DNA of 19,548 nt from SHLQ01 sp964494395 (GTDB taxonomy: Bacteria; Actinomycetota; Acidimicrobiia; Acidimicrobiales; SHLQ01), in NCBI GenBank assembly GCA_964494395.1, contig CAZBTI010000062.1, forward strand, positions 1 to 19,548, given 5' to 3'. Made by a program: the position numbers and the translations under genes. The stretch's first letter is position 1, and each line of letters opens with the position of its first letter. The notes beneath the pieces were generated by a model. The model worked only from the letters and a program-made list of their open reading frames with translations. It did no database searches and had not been told where the DNA came from. Below are positions 1-5,807 of this stretch, piece after piece.

Positions 1-1699
1 TCGTGTCGCCGTAGCCAGCAGGCTGGGTTTCAGTCACCGTGTAGGTGCCAGGAACAAGATCGGTAAAGGCGTAGTCACCGTTTGCATCGGTGGTCGTCGT
101 GAGAGTGACCGGATTGCCGTTCACATCGGTGCCGGTCAACGTGATCGTCACATCGGCAATCGGAGCACCGGTATCAACCTCAACCGTTCCAGCGATCGAC
201 GCAGGTGGAAGAAGCTCAGCAAAGTCGTTGTCGATGGACTCGCCACCGGCGGGCAAAGGGACTCCGGAAATCTCGTCGTTAGTTGACACACTTCCGCCGG
301 TTGAGCCCGGAGACTCGAGACCGTCATCAAACCCAGCAGGCTGAGTTTCAGTCACCGTGTAGTCACCAGCGAGGAGATCCTCGAAGATGTAATCACCGTT
401 CGCATCGGTCGTCGTCGTAAGACTCACCGGGTTGCCATTGACATCGGTGCCCGTCAACGTGATGACGGTTCCAGGAATCGGCGTCTCGCCAGCATCAGCA
501 ACACCATCGTTGTTCGCATCAACAACAACAGTTCCCGAAAGAGAACCGAGCGTCTCAATGAAGTCATAGTCGATGGCTTCGTCGCCTGATTCGAGAACGA
601 TGGCGGAGATCTCGTCATCTGCGAGCGCACCACCGTTCGAACCAACAACATCGGTCGTGTCACCGTAACCGGCAGGCTGTGTCTCAGTCACCGTGTAGGT
701 GCCCGGAACAAGGTTCTCGAAGATGTAGTCACCGTTTGCATCGGTGGTCGTCGTGAGAGTGACCGGATTGCCGTTCACATCGGTGCCGGTCAACGTGATC
801 GTCACATCGGCAATCGGAGCACCGGTATCAACCTCAACCGTTCCAGCAATCGAAGCCGGCTCGAGAATTGGGTCAGGGCTGGCTCCGAAGAACTTCACGT
901 CGGCGTCGCCGTCGTTGTTGACACGGAAGCCGTAGATGGGGTTGATGGTCGTGTCAACGTTGAACAAATTGACATCGGCAACAGAAATCCACATTGGCTG
1001 GTTGGTAACTCCACCAACGCCATAGGTGGTGTTCCATGCGTACCGCTGGCCTACTGGGAGGCTGGTTGAACCAAATACGAGAGTCTCGGCACCCGGAATT
1101 GGGTTGCCGTTGATGTCGAGCGGCGTGAGGTCGAAGAACGTGTTGCCGTTTCGTTCGGCCACGAAGATGAAATCGTCATTTGTCAGCGGCCCCTCGAAGG
1201 AGGTGTCGTAGTCGGGGTTGAAGGTGGAACCGTCGGGGCTCGAACCATCGAGCGCGAGGTAGTCGCGAATGTCCCGGCTCGCAAGAGCAGTCTCGGCTGC
1301 TACTTCAAAGCCAGGGTCGCCGAAATCGGTAGCCGTGGCATTCTGGTACGCAGTCGCACCGGTGTGGCCCGGTGGGAAACCAATGTTCGTGATGTCGACA
1401 GCGGTGTGGAAGTTGTCGAGCACAACAGGCGTGCCGTTGTCATCGATGGTCACCGAAACCAACTCGACTGGCGTAGTGCCGTTCTGAGTGGGGCCGCCCG
1501 ACGCATTCTGGGTGACGATCGTGCCGTTGTCGTTCAGAACGACCTGGGTGATGTCGACATCGTTAGCCAGTGAGATGTCGAGAGCGCCAGCTGGTGCGAT
1601 GAACATCAGTGGCGACAGCAGGGCTGCAGCAGCGAGCGCAGCAACCTTGCGATTTCTCAACCTGTCCCAATGGGATATCCGAGGACTATCTGAAGACAT
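1..1699 (-). CDS. Secreted SdrD_B/Cna_B-repeat surface protein (C-terminus outside window)
   Basis: The frame is open from the ATG at 1699 to the left edge (566 codons), so the C-terminus is missing. Residues 1-39 form a Sec signal peptide: basic RNRK, a hydrophobic Ala/Leu core, and a likely cut after APAGA. Residues 40 to about 280 are a unique region I do not recognise, rich in Asp/Asn/Thr. From A282 onward come repeats with the pattern TLTGTDVNGNPVTLTTTTD then ANGDYxFxxLxxGxYTVTETQPAG, typical of SdrD_B/Cna_B prealbumin-like beta-sandwiches. Unit A spans about 856-550, unit B about 549-203, and unit C about 202 to the edge. Only unit B keeps the DANNDGVADAGE acidic loop usual in SdrD_B domains. 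Such repeats act as stalks in cell-wall or matrix adhesins. The start is supported by AGGAG 9 nt upstream. Whether the protein ends in a sorting signal cannot be seen. Confidence 0.9.
   Translation of the reverse strand, partial: MSSDSPRISHWDRLRNRKVAALAAAALLSPLMFIAPAGALDISLANDVDITQVVLNDNGTIVTQNASGGPTQNGTTPVELVSVTIDDNGTPVVLDNFHTAVDITNIGFPPGHTGATAYQNATATDFGDPGFEVAAETALASRDIRDYLALDGSSPDGSTFNPDYDTSFEGPLTNDDFIFVAERNGNTFFDLTPLDINGNPIPGAETLVFGSTSLPVGQRYAWNTTYGVGGVTNQPMWISVADVNLFNVDTTINPIYGFRVNNDGDADVKFFGASPDPILEPASIAGTVEVDTGAPIADVTITLTGTDVNGNPVTLTTTTDANGDYIFENLVPGTYTVTETQPAGYGDTTDVVGSNGGALADDEISAIVLESGDEAIDYDFIETLGSLSGTVVVDANNDGVADAGETPIPGTVITLTGTDVNGNPVSLTTTTDANGDYIFEDLLAGDYTVTETQPAGFDDGLESPGSTGGSVSTNDEISGVPLPAGGESIDNDFAELLPPASIAGTVEVDTGAPIADVTITLTGTDVNGNPVTLTTTTDANGDYAFTDLVPGTYTVTETQPAGYGDT
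71..193. repeat. 123-bp exact direct repeat, copy 1 (adhesin unit C)
   Basis: This stretch is identical base for base to 725-847. The two copies are 654 bp apart, exactly 218 codons, so the reading frame is kept. It encodes most of the conserved core of an SdrD_B-like unit. The intervening unit B has the same motifs but is clearly diverged in DNA. Confidence 0.95.
725..847. repeat. 123-bp exact direct repeat, copy 2 (adhesin unit A)
   Basis: Identical to 71-193. Flanking bases differ at once on both sides (t/c before, a/g after), so the exact tract has sharp ends, as expected from recent duplication or gene conversion. Confidence 0.95.
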
Positions 1700-1708
1700 T
1701 AGTACTAA

Positions 1709-1745
1709 CTCCTGCCAGAATTGATCGCACCTACGGAGTGGCAGG
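1709..1745 (-). promoter_or_regulatory. Adhesin leader: Shine-Dalgarno with overlapping hairpin
   Basis: On the minus strand AGGAG (complement of 1709-1713) lies 9 nt before the ATG at 1699. The transcript would contain CCTGCCA (complement of 1739-1745) and TGGCAGG (complement of 1711-1717), a perfect 7-bp inverted repeat with a 21-nt loop. The 3' arm takes in three of the five SD bases. The loop also contains CTCC, which could pair with GGAG instead. The SD is seen directly; occlusion is inferred. I recognise no known riboswitch class here. Confidence 0.45.
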
Positions 1746-1810
1746 GGCGTCGTGTTTACGGCGATCTATCGGAGACGGTCTGATCTGAATGACCCAAAAA
1801 GAGGGGTGAA

Positions 1811-1822
1811 ACCAAATTTGGT
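1811..1822. repeat. Perfect 12-bp palindrome ACCAAATTTGGT
   Basis: A perfect dyad in the divergent intergenic region, about 110 bp upstream of the adhesin ATG (1699) and 98 bp upstream of the hydrolase ATG (1920). It could be a regulator binding site. No regulator gene is adjacent, so the partner is unknown. Confidence 0.5.
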
Positions 1823-1853
1823 AGTGGCACTTTTTTATGCCGACTAATCGCAC

Positions 1854-1876
1854 GGTTTGGGGGGGTTTTTCAAACC
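1854..1876. repeat. Inverted repeat GGTTTG / CAAACC around a G-run and T-run
   Basis: GGTTTG (1854-1859) and CAAACC (1871-1876) are perfect complements around an 11-nt loop of six G and five T. The unbroken run of seven G at 1859-1865 is unusual for this window. Function unknown; it could be structural, an operator, or an element of the divergent promoters. Confidence 0.4.
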
Positions 1877-1883
1877 CTGCGTT

Positions 1884-1920
1884 TTGTAGGTATGAATACC
1901 TACCAGTACATTTCGGTATA
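1884..1920 (+). promoter_or_regulatory. Candidate leaderless promoter with palindromic operator for the hydrolase gene
   Basis: TTGTAG (1884-1889), a 17-bp spacer and TACATT (1907-1912) form a plausible -35/-10 pair. The ATG at 1920 is 7 nt after the -10 box, so transcription would begin at or next to the start codon. No SD precedes this ATG. An 18-bp inverted repeat (GTAGGTAT, two bases, ATACCTAC; 1886-1903) fills the spacer between the boxes, a classic position for a repressor site. The motifs are seen; the function is inferred. Confidence 0.45.
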
Positions 1921-3359
1921 TGTCAGTATTCCCTCGAGAACCCGGCGAAGCTGCGGGCATCTTCAACAGAATCGGCTTCCACGCAACTCCGTACGGCGAT
2001 CTCGTCGACGAATATGGCAGAACTGCTGACGCCATCGACAACGCGCAGTTGTTACTCGCCTCACTCGTTACCCAGGCCCACCACCTTCTCGAAGAACGGC
2101 CAACCACCTTCCCAGCCACAACGCTCAATGACATCGCAGAGAAACTCTCCGACGAGCAAACCGACCTCCGAAGACGCCACAATGCGCTCCAGGCCGCCGA
2201 CGCCCGAACAGCGTTCCTTCTGGCCGTCTCAAAGGACCGGCTGATCAATGTCGAATTCGCAGCCGATGCGCTCTGGGCGGGCCAGACCTACGACGAGGCA
2301 CTCCTCCACTTCGAACTTGAGCAACTCCAGAGCACACCGAGACCCCGGAGCGAACACCAGCTCGAGCGCATCACCTTTCTCGAGGCGGAGTTGACCACAC
2401 TCGCCCGTCCGTTCTCCTTTGCTGGAATTCAAGGGGATCTCGATGGCGACCTTCTGACGCCACGGGTGGGCAGTCCCCTGCGGTTCAGCTTCGAGTTAAC
2501 AACCGGGACCGAGCGAGCCAGGTTCTTGGTCCAACGGGCACTGAATGACACAGCCGATGCAGATCAGATTCAAAGGGATGAGTTCCAGGCCTACTTCCAC
2601 GACAACGGCAACCTCACCCTCGTCCTGCCGGGCGTCATCGATCTCAGTAATCCCCGCTTCGGCATCGACCCTGAAACCCAAAGCCTTCGCGATCTCGACC
2701 AGCACGCTGCCAGCTCTTCTCTAAACACCGAGCTGGCCGACAACGGGTACGGTCGACGAATCGCTGAGTGGACCGAGAGGATGGTCGACTCGGGAGTAAT
2801 CCCCTATGGCACAGAGACCGCGATCATTGGTCATAGCTTTGGTGGCGACACGGCACTCGACTTGACTGCAGATGCACATTTCAACGGCGAACTACTCAAC
2901 GTGACACACGCGCTATCGGCTGGCTACAACAGCCACCTCCAACTCGAACAACTTCCCGAACACACCCGTGCGCTTGCCATGTTCAACATTTACGACGCTG
3001 TGGTTATTGGGGAGCGAATCATCGCAGGCTCCAATCGCCGTCCAATCGACCGGGTGGCATATGAAATCATCGAAGAGGGAGCGAACGGGTTGACGGGTCT
3101 TTTTCGCCGCGGCGGTTCACAACATCGGCTCGAACTCGAAGAAGAACGGGTAGTCAGCGTTCGACCAAATGGACTCCTCGCCGAATTCGAGGGAGGCCTA
3201 CAAGGAGCAGGCCATCATCAAGACGAATACATCGAGTATGTAGAGCGGCTAGAAGACCCGGCGATCATCGACTTCTTCAATGAGCTCGATTCGTTTGGCT
3301 TCACCAGCGACGCCGTGGCGGTATCGATCGATATCAGTGCACCCGAAGAAGCTCGCTAG
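1920..3359 (+). CDS. Alpha/beta-hydrolase-fold protein with helical N-terminal region
   Basis: A 479-residue protein with no signal peptide or membrane segment, so probably cytoplasmic. Residues about 30-160 are rich in Glu, Gln, Leu and Arg and look helical. The C-terminal half carries the hydrolase signs: a strand LTLVLPGVIDLS (233-244), the nucleophile elbow GHSFGG (304-309, Ser306), a candidate acid in NIYDAVV (Asp359), and a candidate His in GAGHHQDEY (His431 or His432). The order Ser-Asp-His fits lipases and esterases. I do not recognise the family or substrate. The gene starts at a probably leaderless ATG and ends 31 bp before the convergent gene at 3391, with no clear terminator between. 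The start is preferred because a promoter is placed exactly for it and no in-frame start lies just upstream. Confidence 0.85.
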   Translation: MSVFPREPGEAAGIFNRIGFHATPYGDLVDEYGRTADAIDNAQLLLASLVTQAHHLLEERPTTFPATTLNDIAEKLSDEQTDLRRRHNALQAADARTAFLLAVSKDRLINVEFAADALWAGQTYDEALLHFELEQLQSTPRPRSEHQLERITFLEAELTTLARPFSFAGIQGDLDGDLLTPRVGSPLRFSFELTTGTERARFLVQRALNDTADADQIQRDEFQAYFHDNGNLTLVLPGVIDLSNPRFGIDPETQSLRDLDQHAASSSLNTELADNGYGRRIAEWTERMVDSGVIPYGTETAIIGHSFGGDTALDLTADAHFNGELLNVTHALSAGYNSHLQLEQLPEHTRALAMFNIYDAVVIGERIIAGSNRRPIDRVAYEIIEEGANGLTGLFRRGGSQHRLELEEERVVSVRPNGLLAEFEGGLQGAGHHQDEYIEYVERLEDPAIIDFFNELDSFGFTSDAVAVSIDISAPEEAR

Positions 3360-3390
3360 CAGCAGCCGCCGCCGAATGGCACAAACGGGT

Positions 3391-5586
3391 CTACAAGCCG
3401 CGTTCGCAGTTCCGGCGGGTTTCGTTCACGCCAGGCGAGTTGGTGAGGCTGCAGCCATCGTTGACGCCCGGGCCTCCATCGTGGGAGTCCTGGCCATCGC
3501 CGCCATCTAGCTGGTCACTCGCACCACGGTTGCCCTGCAAGGTGTCGGTGCCGTTGTTTCCGAACAGCCTGTCGTTTTTCGCTCCGCCGACGAGGACATC
3601 AGCGCCAAATCCACCGTGCAAGGTGTCTTCACCATCACCGCCGACCAATCGGTCCCTACCGAGCCCGCCAAAGATACGGTCGGAACCGATATCACCGGAG
3701 AGCACGTCCACGCCATTTCCTCCGTAGATCAGGTCAGCGCCGCGACCGCCGTTGACAACATCGTCGCCACCACCGGCCAAGATCTCGTCACGCCCGCTGC
3801 CACCACCGATGACGTCATCGCCACTGAGCCCACAGATAATGTCGTTGCCGCCAAGACCCTGAATCACATCGTCACCGGTCGTACCGAGGATCACATCAGG
3901 ACCAGACGTCGGAACCTGACCAGCAGCGATATCGACGGTGACTGCAGAACCAGCGCACGCCACAATCGGCGCGCTGGAAGTCTGCGGCCGGGCATTCACC
4001 GCAGCGATGAGGCCAGCCCGTGTTTGCGAGACACAGTTCGCGCCACCCTGAGTAATAGTGACTTGACGGTCCACGCCAGCAACCGAGCAGGTCTCGAAGG
4101 TGCCATCTGGCCACTGAATCTCGATTGGCGCGATCTGGTCTCGTGAACCGAGACCGAAGTGGAGCGTCCTTGCGTCTTGAGCCCGGTGGTACGCGTGCCC
4201 GTTTTCACGTACCTGCCACTCATTGGTTCCAACAAAGACCTGCGCACCGATCGCGTCCGGGTTTGAGCCAACGAGGTCGATGCTCAACCAGTGAGCGCCG
4301 GTTCCTCCGCGATTGGCCAAGATGTCGTCTTCGGCTCGCTCGAAGTCCCACCCGTTAGCAACGACTGCATCCATCCAGCCATCGCGGTTGATATCGACGG
4401 TCACGATGGCTGAAGCCGTGTCGGCGCTGGTGCGAGGAAGAACGCCCGTGCCAGCGTCGGTGAAGTTGCCGTTGCCGTCATTCAGCAAGATCACATTGCG
4501 GTCTTGCCCCTCTTGTAGCTGCGAACAACCAGCGATGATGTCGAGGTCACCGTCGTTGTCGAAATCTGCAGCTGCGCCAGAACGACAGTTGTCGAGGTCT
4601 GCGCTTCGAGGGAAAGACACCGAGGAACCGTTTCCAGCTGCGCTTACTTCGAAGGCGGTGATTGGCCAAGCACCACTGCTCTGGCTTGCATTGCCTGCGA
4701 AGACAACGAACTCCGGATAGAGATCGTTATCGAAATCGCCAACGATCACTTCACGGATTGGCGTCGAGAGGTTCGAGCGCATAACCGCTGGATTCGACGC
4801 GCCTCGGAGCGTCGAACCATCGCCGACGGCAATCGAGTCCTTCGCCAAGTTGAAGACGTCGTGGGTCACGACGATCGATGGCGTACCAGGTCCGGTTGTC
4901 GTCAGCTGCGCGAGTCGAATGTGACTGTCGTCGAGGACCTGATTTGGGTCGACCGCCTTTGTCCACGAGGTGCCGTTGCCGTTGTTGAGGTAGACCTCAC
5001 TTGGGATCAACTGACGCTCATTCTGTGGGACTGGGTCAGAGCGAAGGTCGAGATTGGTGATGAGGACATCCATGTCGCCGTCACCGTCGAAGTCGGCGAA
5101 GAGCGGAGTGCGGCCACGACCGAAGAAATCTTCGAGGCCTCCCGGATCGACAGAAACGAGTTGACCGCCATCATTTCGGAAGAGGCGGTTGTTGTTGTTT
5201 CGACCTGCCACCTCAAAGAGGTCTTCGTCGCCGTCGCCATCGATATCGGAGAACGCAACGGTGTGAGAGTCCGTAGACGTAGACGAACCCGACTGTGCCG
5301 CGGTTTGAATCGACGCGTTCGGTCCAAGGTCGATGATCGCTTCGCTCAGGAATCCATGATTGCTATTCCACAGGTCGACGCCAGGCCCACCGAGGTCGGT
5401 TGTAACGCCAAGCGCCCACCCAGAAGACGTTCCGTTCATCACCGCCGAAGGCAGTGCAGAAACGGAGAATCCCTGCCAACTCTGCGCGCTTACCGGGTCG
5501 TCGGCCGACGAAACTGGAACCGCGACTGCCGCTACCAGACCCACCAGCAGAGCCGACCGTAGTAGCGGCGCTCTCTTGCTCACCAT
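3391..5586 (-). CDS. Secreted FG-GAP/VCBS, ASPIC/UnbV and RTX-repeat protein (paralogue 1)
   Basis: A 731-residue exported protein. The signal peptide starts MVSKRAPLLRSALLVGLV, with cleavage after SSA (28) or VSA (34). Five FG-GAP/VCBS-type Asp loops follow at 114-122, 165-173, 284-292, 341-349 and 398-406 (for example DIDGDGDED), suggesting a calcium-binding beta-propeller. An ASPIC/UnbV domain spans about 432-496, ending in FGLG and IEIQWPDG. From about 562 to 700 there are RTX nonapeptide-like repeats (GGxGxDxLxG type). Eight cysteines sit at 334, 354, 500, 518, 544, 585, 712 and 727, all matched in the neighbouring paralogue. The frame extends to 5748, but I chose 5586: GGAGG lies 9 nt upstream and the signal peptide begins there. 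It probably has its own promoter after the hairpin at 5704-5741. Likely role: extracellular matrix or surface protein; ligand unknown. Confidence 0.9.
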   Translation of the reverse strand: MVSKRAPLLRSALLVGLVAAVAVPVSSADDPVSAQSWQGFSVSALPSAVMNGTSSGWALGVTTDLGGPGVDLWNSNHGFLSEAIIDLGPNASIQTAAQSGSSTSTDSHTVAFSDIDGDGDEDLFEVAGRNNNNRLFRNDGGQLVSVDPGGLEDFFGRGRTPLFADFDGDGDMDVLITNLDLRSDPVPQNERQLIPSEVYLNNGNGTSWTKAVDPNQVLDDSHIRLAQLTTTGPGTPSIVVTHDVFNLAKDSIAVGDGSTLRGASNPAVMRSNLSTPIREVIVGDFDNDLYPEFVVFAGNASQSSGAWPITAFEVSAAGNGSSVSFPRSADLDNCRSGAAADFDNDGDLDIIAGCSQLQEGQDRNVILLNDGNGNFTDAGTGVLPRTSADTASAIVTVDINRDGWMDAVVANGWDFERAEDDILANRGGTGAHWLSIDLVGSNPDAIGAQVFVGTNEWQVRENGHAYHRAQDARTLHFGLGSRDQIAPIEIQWPDGTFETCSVAGVDRQVTITQGGANCVSQTRAGLIAAVNARPQTSSAPIVACAGSAVTVDIAAGQVPTSGPDVILGTTGDDVIQGLGGNDIICGLSGDDVIGGGSGRDEILAGGGDDVVNGGRGADLIYGGNGVDVLSGDIGSDRIFGGLGRDRLVGGDGEDTLHGGFGADVLVGGAKNDRLFGNNGTDTLQGNRGASDQLDGGDGQDSHDGGPGVNDGCSLTNSPGVNETRRNCERGL

Positions 5587-5647
5587 AGTTAGATTCCTCC
5601 GGAGAGACCCCACCGAAATTCGCCTGCAGTGAATTCGCCTCTTCCGC

Positions 5648-5677
5648 AGGGTAGAACAGCGGAACATCCTTTGTGAA
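5648..5677 (-). promoter_or_regulatory. Candidate promoter for paralogue 1
   Basis: On the minus strand TTCACA (complement of 5672-5677) and TACCCT (complement of 5648-5653) are 18 bp apart. TTCACA matches TTGACA at five of six bases and TACCCT fits TAnnnT. This predicts a leader of roughly 55 nt before the ATG at 5586, and it lies downstream of the hairpin at 5704-5741, so paralogue 1 could be transcribed on its own. Motif match only. Confidence 0.35.
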
Positions 5678-5703
5678 TACGGGCTTTGAGGCGCCGAAAA
5701 CCT

Positions 5704-5741
5704 CAATTGGTGCCCGCCGCCGAAGCGGTGGGCACCAATTG
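5704..5741 (-). terminator. Long hairpin terminator between the RTX paralogues
   Basis: Two 17-nt arms (5704-5720 and 5725-5741) pair with one imperfect position around a 4-nt loop. On the minus strand the tip reads C(TTCG)G, the extra-stable UUCG tetraloop, and GAGG then TTTT follow the stem. It lies about 65 bp after the stop codon of the upstream gene (5808-8081), as a terminator would. On the plus strand the imperfect pair would be G.U but no T-run follows, so the minus direction is favoured. Confidence 0.75.
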
Positions 5742-5807
5742 GACTCACTCCACACCCCTTCCGGGGAGAACTATCGCTACACGCCTTCGATCTGCGTGCT
5801 TTCGCCT

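Noticed and set aside
1..856. CRISPR-like or tandem repeat array
   Set aside because: The repeats are in-frame protein-domain repeats of about 100-115 codons, with no short repeat-spacer pattern.
1844..2248. Minus-strand frame overlapping the hydrolase start and the intergenic palindromes
   Set aside because: It would cover the candidate promoter and N-terminus of the hydrolase and has no family signs.
4861..5562. Plus-strand open frame opposite paralogue 1
   Set aside because: Antisense shadow of the Asp-rich FG-GAP region; the low-complexity VEVD-like runs reflect GAC/GTC codons read backwards.
5587..5748. Upstream extension of paralogue 1 to 5748
   Set aside because: It would run through the terminator hairpin and put 54 basic residues before the signal peptide; GGAGG supports 5586.
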